Assembly (NCBI GenBank): GCA_964036315.1
Contig: OZ038509.1
Span: 25,583,205-25,647,204 of the forward strand
Length of the DNA: 64,000 nt
DNA from: Acanthosepion esculentum
Taxonomy: Eukaryota; Mollusca; Cephalopoda; Sepiida; Sepiidae
Direction of reading: 5' to 3'
Position numbers and translations under genes: made by a program. Within the stretch, counting starts at the first letter, position 1. Every line of letters begins with the position of its first letter. The notes beneath the pieces were generated by a model. That model did not search any database. It was given only the letters and a program-made list of their open reading frames with translations, and was not told the DNA's origin. Positions 12,001-24,099 of the stretch are shown piece after piece.

Positions 12001-15000
12001 GAAATGAAAGGGAAAGGGAGAGAAAAAGAAAGAGGATAATGGGATTGGATGGGATGAAGGAAAAACATGAAAGAGAGAGAGGATGAAAAAGAAGCAGAAG
12101 AGAAGGAAATGAAATGGGAAGGAAGAGGAAAAGGAAGAGGATAATGGGATTGGATGGGATGAAGAAAAAACATGAAAGAGAGAGAGGATGAAAAAGAAGT
12201 AGAAGAGAAGGAAATGAAATGGGAAGGAAGAGGAAAAGAAAGAGGATAATGGGATTGGATGGAATGAAGAAAAAACATGAAAGAGAGAGAGGATGAAAAA
12301 GAAGTAGAAGAGAAGGAAATGAAAGGGAAAGGGAGAGAAAAAGAAAGAGGATAATGGGATTGGATGGGATGAAGGAAAAACATGAAAGAGAGCGAGGATG
12401 AAAAAGAAGTAGAAGAGAAGGAAATGAAAGGGAAAGGGAGAGAAAAAGAAAGAGGATAATGGGATTGGATGGGATGAAGAAAAAACATGAAAGAGAGAGA
12501 GGATGAAAAAGAAGTAGAAGAGAAGGAAATGAAATGGGAAGGAAGAGGAAAAGAAAGAGGATAATGGGATTGGATGGAATGAAGAAAAAACATGAAAGAG
12601 AGAGAGGATGAAAAAGAAGTAGAAGAGAAGGAAATGAAAGGGAAAGGGAGAGAAAAAGAAAGAGGATAATGGGATTGGATGGGATGAAGAAAAAACATGA
12701 AAGAGAGAGAGGATGAAAAAGAAGTAGAAGAGAAGAAAATGAAATGGGAAGGAAGAGGAAAAGAAAGAGGATAATGGGATTGGATGGGATGAAGGAAAAA
12801 CATGAAAGAGAGAGAGGATGAAAAAGAAGTAGAAGAGAAGGAAATGAAATGGGAAGGAAGAGGAAAAGAAAGAGGATAATGGGATTGGATGGAATGAAGA
12901 AAAAACATGAAAGAGAGAGAGGATGAAAAAGAAGTAGAAGAGAAGGAAATGAAAGGGAAAGGGAGAGAAAAAGAAAGAGGATAATGGGATTGGATGGGAT
13001 GAAGGAAAAACATGAAAGAGAGCGAGGATGAAAAAGAAGTAGAAGAGAAGGAAATGAAAGGGAAAGGGAGAGAAAAAGAAAGAGGATAATGGGATTGGAT
13101 GGGATGAAGAAAAAACATGAAAGAGAGAGAGGATGAAAAAGAAGTAGAAGAGAAGGAAATGAAATGGGAAGGAAGAGGAAAAGAAAGAGGATAATGGGAT
13201 TGGATGGAATGAAGAAAAAACATGAAAGAGAGAGAGGATGAAAAAGAAGTAGAAGAGAAGGAAATGAAAGGGAAAGGGAGAGAAAAAGAAAGAGGATAAT
13301 GGGATTGGATGGGATGAAGAAAAAACATGAAAGAGAGTGAGGATGAAAAAGAAGTAGAAGAGAAGGAAATGAAATGGGAAGGAAGAGGAAAAGAAAGAGG
13401 ATAATGGGATTGGATGGGATGAAGAAAAAAGATGAAAGAGAGAGAGGATGAAAAAGAAGTAGAAGAGAAGGAAATGAAATGGGAAGGAAGAGGAAAAGAA
13501 AGAGGATAATGGGATTGGATGGAATGAAGAAAAAACATGAAAGAGAGTGAGGATGAAAAAGAAGTAGAAGAGAAGGAAATGAAATGGGAAGGAAGAGGAA
13601 AAGAAAGAGGATAATGGGATTGGATGGGATGAAGAAAAAAGATGAAAGAGAGAGAGGATGAAAAAGAAGTAGAAGAGAAGGAAATGAAATGGGAAGGAAG
13701 AGGAAAAGAAAGAGGATAATGGGATTGGATGGAATGAAGAAAAAACATGAAAGAGAGAGAGGATGAAAAAGAAGCAGAAGAGAAGGAAATGAAATGGGAA
13801 GGAAGAGGAAAAGAAAGAGGATAATGGGATTGGATGGAATGAAGAAAAAACATGAAAGAGAGAGAGGATGAAAAAGAAGTAGAAGAGAAGGAAATGAAAT
13901 GGGAAGGAAGAGGAAAAGAAAGAGGATAATGGGATTGGATGGAATGAAGAAAAAACATGAAAGAGAGAGAGGATGAAAAAGAAGCAGAAGAGAAGGAAAT
14001 GAAATGGGAAGGAAGAGGAAAAGAAAGAGGATAATGGGATTGGATGGAATGAAGAAAAAACATGAAAGAGAGAGAGGATGAAAAAGAAGCAGAAGAGAAG
14101 GAAATGAAATGGGAAGGAAGAGGAAAAGAAAGAGGATAATGGGATTGGATGGAATGAAGAAAAAACATGAAAGAGAGAGAGGATGAAAAAGAAGTAGAAG
14201 AGAAGGAAATGAAAGGGGAAGGAAGAGGAAAAGAAAGAGGATAATGGGATTGGATGAAGAAAAAAGATGAAAGAGAGAGAGGATGAAAAAGAAGTAGAAG
14301 AGAAGGAAATGAAATGGGAAGGAAGAGGAAAAGAAAGAGGATAATGGGATTGGATGGAATGAAGAAAAAACATGAAAGAAAGAGAGGATGAAAAAGAAGC
14401 AGAAGAGAAGGAAATGAAATGGGAAGGAAGAGGAAAAGGAAGAGGATAATGGGATTGGATGGAATGAAGAAAAAACATGAAAGAGAGTGAGGATGAAAAA
14501 GTAGTAGAAGAGAATGAAATGAAATGGGAAGGAAGAGGAAAAGAAAGAGGATAATGGGATTGGATGGGATGAAGAAAAAAGATGAAAGAGAGAGAGGATG
14601 AAAAAGAAGTAGAAGAGAAGGAAATGAAATGGGAAGGAAGAGGAAAAGAAAGAGGATAATGGGATTGGATGGAATGAAGAAAAAACATGAAAGAGAGAGA
14701 GGATGAAAAAGAAGTAGAAGAGAAGGAAATGAAATGGGAAGGAAGAGGAAAAGAAAGAGGATAATGGGATTGGATGGAATGAAGAAAAAACATGAAAGAG
14801 AGAGAGGATGAAAAAGAAGCAGAAGAGAAGGAAATGAAATGGGAAGGAAGAGGAAAAGAAAGAGGATAATGGGATTGGATGGAATGAAGAAAAAACATGA
14901 AAGAGAGAGAGGATGAAAAAGAAGTAGAAGAGAAGGAAATGAAAGGGGAAGGAAGAGGAAAAGAAAGAGGATAATGGGATGGGATGGGATGAAGAAAAAA

Positions 15001-18000
15001 CATGAAAGAGAGAGAGGATGAAAAAGAAGTAGAAGAGAAGGAAATGAAAGGGGAAGGAAGAGGAAAAGAAAGAGGATAATGGGATTGGATGGGATGAAGA
15101 AAAACATGAAATAGAGAGAAGATGAAAAAGAAGTAGAAGAGAAGGAAATGAAATGGGAAGGAAGAGGAAAAGAAAGAGGATAATGGGATTGGATGGAATG
15201 AAGAAAAAACATGAAAGAGAGAGAGGATGAAAAAGAAGTAGAAGAGAAGGAAATGAAATGGGAAGGAAGAGGAAAAGAAAGAGGATAATGGGATTGGATG
15301 GGATGAAGAAAAAACATGAAAGAGAGTGAGGATGAAAAAGAAGTAGAAGAGAAGGAAATGAAATGGGAAGGAAGAGGAAAAGAAAGAGGATAATGGGATT
15401 GGATGGGATGAAGAAAAAACATGAAAGAGAGAGAGGATGAAAAAGAAGTAGAAGAGAAGGAAATGAAATGGGAAGGAAGAGGAAAAGAAAGAGGATAATG
15501 GGATGGGATGGAATGAAGAAAAAACATGAAAGAGAGAGAGGATGAAAAAGAAGTAGAAGAGAAGGAAATGAAATGGGAAGGAAGAGGAAAAGAAAGAGGA
15601 TAATGGGATGGGATGGGATGAAGAAAAAACATAAAAGAGAGAGAGGATGAAAAAGAAGTAGAAGAGAAGGAAATGAAATGGGAAGGAAGAGGAAAAGAAA
15701 GAGGATAATGGGATTGGATGGAATGAAGAAAAAACATGAAAGAGAGAGAGGATGAAAAAGAAGTAGAAGAGAAGGAAATGAAATGGGAAGGAAGAGAAAA
15801 AGAAAGAGGATAATGGGATTGGATGGGATGAAGAAAAACATGAAATAGAGAGAAGATCAAAAAGAAGTAGAAGAGAAGGAAATGAAATGGGAAGGAAGAG
15901 GAAAAGAAAGAGGATAATGGGATTGGATGGGATGAAGAAAAAACATGAAAGAGAGTGAGGATGAAAAAGAAGTAGAAGAGAAGGAAATGAAATGGGAAGG
16001 AAGAGGAAAAGAAAGAGTATAATGGGATTGGATGGGATGAAGAAAAAACATGAAAAAGAGAGAGGATGAAAAAGAAGTAGAAGAGAAGGAAATGAAATGG
16101 GAAGGAAGAGGAAAAGAAAGAGGATAATGGGATGGGATGGAATGAAGAAAAAACATGAAAGAGAGAGAGGATGAAAAAGAAGCAGAAGAGAAGGAAATGA
16201 AATGGGAAGGAAGAGGAAAAGAAAGAGGATAATGGGATTGGATGGAATGAAGAAAAAACATGAAAGAGAGAGAGGATGAAAAAGAAGCAGAAGAGAAGGA
16301 AATGAAATGGGAAGGAAGAGGAAAAGAAAGAGGATAATGGGATTGGATGGAATGAAGAAAAAACATGAAAGAGAGAGAGGATGAAAAAGAAGTAGAAGAG
16401 AAGGAAATGAAAGGGGAAGGAAGAGGAAAAGAAAGAGGATAATGGGATGGGATGGGATGAAGAAAAAACATGAAAGAGAGAGAGGATGAAAAAGAAGTAG
16501 AAGAGAAGGAAATGAAAGGGGAAGGAAGAGGAAAAGAAAGAGGATAATGGGATTGGATGGGATGAAGAAAAACATGAAATAGAGAGAAGATGAAAAAGAA
16601 GTAGAAGAGAAGGAAATGAAATGGGGAGGAAGAGGAAAAGAAAGAGGATAATGGGATTGGATGGAATGAAGAAAAAACATGAAAGAGAGTGAGGATGAAA
16701 AAGAAGTAGAAGAGAAGGAAATGAAATGGGAAGGAAGAGGAAAAGAAAGAGGATAATGGGATTGGATGGGATGAAGAAAAAACATGAAAGAGAGAGAGGA
16801 TGAAAAAGAAGTAGAAGAGAAGGAAATGAAATGGGAAGGAAGAGGAAAAGAAAGAGGATAATGGGATGGGATGGAATGAAGAAAAAACATGAAAGAGAGA
16901 GAGGATGAAAAAGAAGTAGAAGAGAAGGAAATGAAATGGGAAGGAAGAGGAAAAGAAAGAGGATAATGGGATGGGATGGGATGAAGAAAAAACATTAAAG
17001 AGAGAGAGGATGAAAAAGAAGTAGAAGAGAAGGAAATGAAATGGGAAGGAAGAGGAAAAGAAAGAGGATAATGGGATTGGATGGAATGAAGAAAAAACAT
17101 GAAAGAGAGAGAGGATGAAAAAGAAGTAGAAGAGAAGGAAATGAAATGGGAAGGAAGAGAAAAAGAAAGAGGATAATGGGATTGGATGGGATGAAGAAAA
17201 ACATGAAATAGAGAGAAGATCAAAAAGAAGTAGAAGAGAAGGAAATGAAATGGGAAGGAAGAGGAAAAGAAAGAGGATAATGGGATTGGATGGGATGAAG
17301 AAAAAACATGAAAGAGAGTGAGGATGAAAAAGAAGTAGAAGAGAAGGAAATGAAATGGGAAGGAAGAGGAAAAGAAAGAGTATAATGGGATTGGATGGGA
17401 TGAAGAAAAAACATGAAAGAGAGAGAGGATGAAAAAGAAGTAGAAGAGAAGGAAATGAAATGGGAAGGAAGAGGAAAAGAAAGAGGATAATGGGATGGGA
17501 TGGAATGAAGAAAAAACATGAAAGAGAGAGAGGATGAAAAAGAAGTAGAAGAGAAGGAAATGAAATGGGAAGGAAGAGGAAAAGAAAGAGGATAATGGGA
17601 TTGGATGGGATGAAGGAAAAACATGAAAGAGAGAGAGGATGAAAAAGAAGTAGAAGAGAAGGAAATGAAATGGGAAGGAAGAGGCAAAGAAAGAGGATAA
17701 TGGGATGGGATGGGATGAAGAAAAAACATGAAATAGAGAGAGGATGAAAAAGAAGTAGAAGAGAAGGAAATGAAATGGGAAGGAAGAGGAAAAGAAAGAG
17801 GATAATGGGATGGGATGGAATGAAGAAAAAACATGAAAGAGAGAGAGGATGAAAAAGAAGTAGAAGAGAAGGAAATGAAATGGGAAGGAAGAGGAAAAGA
17901 AAGAGGATAATGGGATGGGATGGGATGAAGAAAAAACATGAAAGAGAGAGAGGATGAAAAAGAAGTAGAAGAGAAGGAAATGAAAGGGGAAGGAAGAGGA

Positions 18001-21000
18001 AAAGAAAGAGGATAATGGGATGGGATGGGATGAAGAAAAAACATGAAAGAGAGAGAGGATGAAAAAGAAGTAGAAGAGAAGGAAATGAAAGGGGAAGGAA
18101 GAGGAAAAGAAAGAGGATAATGGGATGGGATGGAATGAAGAAAAAACATGAAGGAGAGAGAGGATGAAAAAGAAGTAGAAGAGAAGGAAATGAAAGGGGA
18201 AGGAAGAGGAAAAGAAAGAGGATAATGGGATTGGATGGAATGAAGAAAAAACATGAAGGAGAGAGAGGATGAAAAAGAAGTAGAAGAGAAGGAAATGAAA
18301 TGGGAAGGAAGAGGAAAAGAAAGAGGATAATGGGATGGGATGGAATGAAGAAAAAACATGAAAGAGAGAGAGGATGAAAAAGAAGTAGAAGAGAAGGAAA
18401 TGAAATGGGAAGGAAGAGGAAAAGAAAGAGGATAATGGGATGGGATGGAATGAAGAAAAAACATGAAAGAGAGAGAGGATGAAAAAGAAGCAGAAGAGAA
18501 GGAAATGAAATGGGAAGGAAGAGGAAAAGAAAGAGGATAATGGGATTGGATGGAATGAAGAAAAAACATGAAAGAGAGAGAGGATGAAAAAGAAGTAGAA
18601 GAGAAGGAAATGAAATGGGAAGGAAGAGGAAAAGAAAGAGGATAATGGGATTGGATGGAATGAAGAAAAAACATGAAAGAGAGAGAGGATGAAAAAGAAG
18701 TAGAAGAGAAGGAAATGAAATGGGAAGGAAGAGGAAAAGAAAGAGGATAATGGGATGGGATGGAATGAAGAAAAAACATGAAAGAGAGAGAGGATGAAAA
18801 AGAAGTAGAAGAGAAGGAAATGAAAGGGGAAGGAAGAGGAAAAGAAAGAGGATAATGGGATTGGATGGAATGAAGAAAAAACATGAAGGAGAGAGAGGAT
18901 GAAAAAGAAGCAGAAGAGAAGGAAATGAAATGGGAAGGAAGAGGAAAAGAAAGAGGATAATGGGATGGGATGGAATGAAGAAAAAACATGAAAGAGAGAG
19001 AGGATGAAAAAGAAGTAGAAGAGAAGGAAATGAAAGGGGAAGGAAGAGGAAAAGAAAGAGGATAATGGGATGGGATGGAATGAAGAAAAAACATGAAGGA
19101 GAGAGAGGATGAAAAAGAAGCAGAAGAGAAGGAAATGAAAGGGGAAGGAAGAGGAAAAGAAAGAGGATAATGGGATGGGATGGAATGAAGAAAAAACATG
19201 AAAGAGAGAGAGGATGAAAAAGAAGTAGAAGAGAAGGAAATGAAAGGGGAAGGAAGAGGAAAAGAAAGAGGATAATGGGATTGGATGGAATGAAGAAAAA
19301 ACATGAAGGAGAGAGAGGATGAAAAAGAAGCAGAAGAGAAGGAAATGAAATGGGAAGGAAGAGGAAAAGAAAGAGGATAATGGGATTGGATGGAATGAAG
19401 AAAAAACATGAAAGAGAGAGAGGATGAAAAAGAAGTAGAAGAGAAGGAAATGAAATGGGAAGGAAGAGGAAAAGAAAGAGGATAATGGGATTGGATGGAA
19501 TGAAGAAAAAACATGAAAGAGAGAGAGGATGAAAAAGAAGTAGAAGAGAAGGAAATGAAATGGGAAGGAAGAGGAAAAGAAAGAGGATAATGGGATGGGA
19601 TGGAATGAAGAAAAAACATGAAAGAGAGAGAGGATGAAAAAGAAGTAGAAGAGAAGGAAATGAAAGGGGAAGGAAGAGGAAAAGAAAGAGGATAATGGGA
19701 TGGGATGGAATGAAGAAAAAACATGAAGGAGAGAGAGGATGAAAAAGAAGCAGAAGAGAAGGAAATGAAAGGGGAAGGAAGAGGAAAAGAAAGAGGATAA
19801 TGGGATGGGATGGAATGAAGAAAAAACATGAAAGAGAGAGAGGATGAAAAAGAAGTAGAAGAGAAGGAAATGAAAGGGGAAGGAAGAGGAAAAGAAAGAG
19901 GATAATGGGATTGGATGGAATGAAGAAAAAACATGAAGGAGAGAGAGGATGAAAAAGAAGCAGAAGAGAAGGAAATGAAATGGGAAGGAAGAGGAAAAGA
20001 AAGAGGATAATGGGATTGGATGGAATGAAGAAAAAACATGAAAGAGAGAGAGGATGAAAAAGAAGTAGAAGAGAAGGAAATGAAATGGGAAGGAAGAGGA
20101 AAAGAAAGAGGATAATGGGATTGGATGGAATGAAGAAAAAACATGAAAGAGAGAGAGGATGAAAAAGAAGTAGAAGAGAAGGAAATGAAATGGGAAGAAA
20201 GGAAGAGGAAAGAAAGAGGATAATGGGATGGGATGGAATGAAGAAAAAACATGAAAGAGAGAGAGGATGAAAAAGAAGTAGAAGAGAAGGAAATGAAAGG
20301 GGAAGGAATAGGAAAAGAAAGAGGATAATGGGATTGGATGGAATGAAGAAAAAACATGAAGGAGAGAGAGGATGAAAAAGAAGCAGAAGAGAAGGAAATG
20401 AAATGGGAAGGAAGAGGAAAAGAAAGAGGATAATGGGATGGGATGGGATGAAGAAAAAACATGAAAGAGAGAGAGGATGAAAAAGGAGCAGAAGAGAAGG
20501 AAATGAAAGGGGAAGGAAGAGGAAAAGAAAGAGGATAATGGGATTGGATGGGATGAAGAAAAAACATGAAGGAGAGAGAGGATGAAAAAGAAGTAGAAGA
20601 GAAGGAAATGAAATGGGAAGGAAGAGGAAAAGAAAGAGGATAATGGGATGGGATGGAATGAAGAAAAAACATGAAAGAGAGAGAGGATGAAAAAGAAGTA
20701 GAAGAGAAGGAAATGAAATGGGAAGGAAGAGGAAAAGAAAGAGGATAATGGGATGGGATGGAATGAAGAAAAAACATGAAAGAGAGAGAGGATGAAAAAG
20801 AAGTAGAAGAGAAGGAAATGAAATGGGAAGGAAGAGGAAAAGAAAGAGGATAATGGGATGGGATGGAATGAAGAAAAAACATGAAAGAGAGAGAGGATGA
20901 AAAAGAAGTAGAAGAGAAGGAAATGAAAGGGGAAGGAAGAGGAAAAGAAAGAGGATAATGGGATGGGATGGAATGAAGAAAAAACATGAAAGAGAGAGAG

Positions 21001-22975
21001 GATGAAAAAGAAGTAGAAGAGAAGGAAATGAAATGGGAAGGAAGAGGAAAAGAAAGAGGATAATGGGATTGGATGGAATGAAGAAAAAACATGAAAGAGA
21101 GAGAGGATGAAAAAGAAGTAGAAGAGAAGGAAATGAAATGGGAAGGAAGAGGAAAAGAAAGAGGATAATGGGATGGGATGGGATGAAGAAAAAACATGAA
21201 AGAGAGAGAGGATGAAAAAGAAGTAGAAGAGAAGGAAATGAAAGGGGAAGGAAGAGGAAAAGAAAGAGGATAATGGGATGGGATGGAATGAAGAAAAAAC
21301 ATGAAAGAGAGAGAGGATGAAAAAGAAGTAGAAGAGAAGGAAATGAAATGGGAAGGAAGAGGAAAAGAAAGAGGATAATGGGATTGGATGGAATGAAGAA
21401 AAAACATGAAAGAGAGAGAGGATGAAAAAGAAGTAGAAGAGAAGGAAATGAAATGGGAAGGAAGAGGAAAAGAAAGAGGATAATGGGATGGGATGGGATG
21501 AAGAAAAAACATGAAAGAGAGAGAGGATGAAAAAGAAGTAGAAGAGAAGGAAATGAAAGGGGAAAGAAGAGGAAAAGAAAGAGGATAATGGGATTGGATG
21601 GAATGAAGGAAAAACATGAAAGAGAGAGAGGATGAAAAAGAAGTAGAAGAGAAGGAAATGAAAGGGGAAGGAAGAGGAAAAGAAAGAGGATAATGGGATG
21701 GGATGGAATGAAGAAAAAACATGAAAGAGAGAGAGGATGAAAAAGAAGTAGAAGAGAAGGAAATGAAATGGGAAGGAAGAGGAAAAGAAAGAGGATAATG
21801 GGATTGGATGGAATGAAGAAAAAACATGAAAGAGAGAGAGGATGAAAAAGAAGTAGAAGAGAAGGAAATGAAATGGGAAGGAAGAGGAAAAGAAAGAGGA
21901 TAATGGGATGGGATGGGATGAAGAAAAAACATGAAAGAGAGAGAGGATGAAAAAGAAGTAGAAGAGAAGGAAATGAAAGGGGAAGGAAGAGGAAAAGAAA
22001 GAGGATAATGGGATGGGATGGAATGAAGAAAAAACATGAAAGAGAGAGAGGATGAAAAAGAAGTAGAAGAGAAGGAAATGAAATGGGAAGGAAGAGGAAA
22101 AGAAAGAGGATAATGGGATTGGATGGAATGAAGAAAAAACATGAAAGAGAGAGAGGATGAAAAAGAAGTAGAAGAGAAGGAAATGAAATGGGAAGGAAGA
22201 GGAAAAGAAAGAGGATAATGGGATGGGATGGGATGAAGAAAAAACATGAAAGAGAGAGAGGATGAAAAAGAAGTAGAAGAGAAGGAAATGAAAGGGGAAA
22301 GAAGAGGAAAAGAAAGAGGATAATGGGATTGGATGGAATGAAGGAAAAACATGAAAGAGAGAGAGGATGAAAAAGAAGTAGAAGAGAAGGAAATGAAAGG
22401 GGAAGGAAGAGGAAAAGAAAGAGGATAATGGGATGGGATGGAATGAAGAAAAAACATGAAAGAGAGAGAGGATGAAAAAGAAGTAGAAGAGAAGGAAATG
22501 AAATGGGAAGGAAGAGGAAAAGAAAGAGGATAATGGGATTGGATGGAATGAAGAAAAAACATGAAAGAGAGAGAGGATGAAAAAGAAGTAGAAGAGAAGG
22601 AAATGAAAGGGGAAGGAAGAGGAAAAGAAAGAGGGTAAATGGGATGGGATGGGATGAAGAAAAAACATGAAGGAGAGAGAGGATGAAAAAGAAGTAGAAG
22701 AGAAAGAAATGAAATGGGAAGGAAGAGGAAAAGAAAGAGGATAATGGGATGGGATGGGATGAAGAAAAAACATGAAAGAGAGAGAGGATGAAAAAGAAGT
22801 AGAAGAGAAGGAAATGAAAGGGGAAGGAAGAGGAAAAGAAAGAGGATAATGGGATTGGATGGAATGAAGGAAAAACATGAAAGAGAGAGAGGATGAAAAA
22901 GAAGTAGAAGAGAAGGAAATGAAAGGGGAAGGAAGAGGAAAATGAAGAGGATAATGGGATTAGATGAAGAAAAAT
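9091..22975. repeat. 105-bp purine-strand satellite, about 132 copies
   Basis: A 105-bp unit repeats for 13.9 kb with few indels. A landmark such as AACATGAAAGAGAGAG recurs every 105 bp (for example TGGGAT at 18,121 and 18,226). A typical unit has 93 purines, 11 T and 1 C on the top strand, about 89% purine. Variants define subfamilies: GGGATT versus GGGATG, GAAGTAG versus GAAGCAG, GAAATGGG versus GAAAGGGG, AGAGTGAGG, AGAGCGAGG, ATGAAATAGAGAGAAG. Shared variants recur at 6, 7 and 13 units, indicating higher-order repeats. Because 105 is 35 codons, minus-strand frames stay open for up to thousands of residues. They lack domains, change composition with the repeat phase, and are not annotated as genes. 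Confidence 0.98.
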
Positions 22976-23640
22976 CATGGAGAGGTAGAGAGAGGAAGGT
23001 AAAGAGGAATATAAAAGTGAAGGAAATGAAAAAGAAAATAAAATAATAAGGATTAGGAAAGAGAGATCAAAAAAGTACTAAATCGAGAATATTTATTGTG
23101 TGAAAAAAAAAAAAAAAATGTAAAGAAAATGAGCAAACCTAGAGCAAATTCCAAGTGTCTTGACTTAGCTATAAAAGGACAGTACCTGGCGATTGTGGAG
23201 GAACAATACTGACAGGTAAAATATGCTGAAGAAAATTTGAGAGAGAAAAACCTCAGTAAACACAGAAATCAACACTAAAAAAAAAAACCCCAAGAGAATT
23301 CTCAAAGTAAAAGTGAGATAACAAGCGTAAAAGAAAAAATGCTAAAAAGGAAGAATTTATATGGGTGAAAAAAAATGGAAAAAAAAAATGTTTGTGGTGG
23401 GGAAAACTCTCAAAAAATAGAGAAACAGATAAAGAGATAAAAAAACTTTAAAGAAATAGCCTTGTGTTGAGTTAAATGAAATTAACATTGACAAGAAGAC
23501 AAGAAAAATATAATGGACCATGAGATGAAGCTGGAAAAAAAAGGGGTAAAATGGTAATGGGAATCTGATAAAACATTGACCGAGTAACCTTATAGGGAAA
23601 CATTCAGCATTCATTGACCAAGTAGCCAGTGCTACTCAAG
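22976..23640. other. Purine- and A-rich flank, no gene seen
   Basis: The sequence grades from satellite-like purines to A-rich DNA with several homopolymer A runs (for example 23,104-23,119). No domain or RNA gene is visible; the minus-strand frame at 23,357-23,614 has no recognisable feature. Confidence 0.5.
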
Positions 23641-23655
23641 TAAGGCTTTTCTTCA

Positions 23656-23697
23656 CTTCCTGACCATTGGGCTGGGATCAAAGTGTAGTATCTGTTC
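23656..23697 (+). ncRNA. U2 snRNA-like 5' fragment
   Basis: The segment aligns with about nucleotides 5-44 of U2 snRNA. It has a CTTC start, a CC..TTGG..CT core, GATCAA, and then GTGTAGTATCTGTTC, which includes the branch-point-recognition GTAGTA. The 3' part matches U2 exactly over 15 nt and the 5' part matches with scattered changes and one inserted A. Similarity stops at 23,697, before the rest of U2, so it is a fragment and not a functional gene. It may be a SINE head or a retrocopy remnant. Confidence 0.7.
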
Positions 23698-23744
23698 GCA
23701 GATTACTCACTGAATGATCGCCTATGGGGCCGGGATTCCTTCTC

Positions 23745-23790
23745 CGATACAGGCCGGCGGCAGGGATTCGTCCCTGCGCTGGTAGTATCG
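23745..23790 (+). other. Stable stem-loop with UUCG tetraloop
   Basis: CGATAC (23,745-23,750) pairs with GTATCG (23,785-23,790). Inside it, GCAGGGA (23,760-23,766) pairs with TCCCTGC (23,771-23,777) around a TTCG loop. The GC-rich hairpin lies between two U2-like modules and could be a structured part of the same RNA-derived repeat. On the minus strand it can also be read as a T-arm-like GCAGGG..CCCTGC element. Function unknown. Confidence 0.55.
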
Positions 23791-23799
23791 TGGCTTCGT

Positions 23800-23880
23800 C
23801 TGACTAGCTATGACCAGCTTGGACAAGCTATGACCAGCTAAGACCAGCCAAGACCAGCTATGACTAGCTAAAGCCAAAGC
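23800..23880. repeat. Short minisatellite, about 11-bp unit
   Basis: Roughly seven diverged copies of a TATGACCAGCT-like word run through this interval. It is more GC-rich than its surroundings. The 62-codon minus-strand frame over it is repetitive and not a convincing gene. Confidence 0.6.
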
Positions 23881-23982
23881 ACTGCGACCCGGGTGAAAAC
23901 TTGGGTCCATTCCCCCTCCCTTCCCACGTTAAACTCCGACCTTGTGTCACAACCTGGCCATGTGGGAGGTCAAGTAAATCCC

Positions 23983-23998
23983 GTGTAGTATCTGTTCT
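23983..23998 (+). ncRNA. Second U2 snRNA-like core
   Basis: Sixteen bases, GTGTAGTATCTGTTCT, match U2 snRNA nucleotides about 29-44 exactly, 327 bp downstream of the same motif in the first module. It is preceded by GTCAAG, again U2-like. Neighbouring sequence does not continue as U2. Confidence 0.6.
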
Positions 23999-24099
23999 CC
24001 TTGGCCTTGGTTGAAATAGTAATTCTTAACCCAAGGGAAAAAGACTACATTTCATCTCTCAATTATGGCTCCGTCTTTGGACAAAGTGAAACTGAAAAT

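Noticed and set aside
8941..22878. Open frames of 1,780 to 4,645 codons on the minus strand
   Set aside because: They are the pyrimidine strand of the 105-bp satellite, open in all frames, with no domain, start context or codon structure.
23722..23910. 62-codon minus-strand ORF near the U2-like modules
   Set aside because: It reads through an 11-bp minisatellite and an RNA hairpin; no protein motif.
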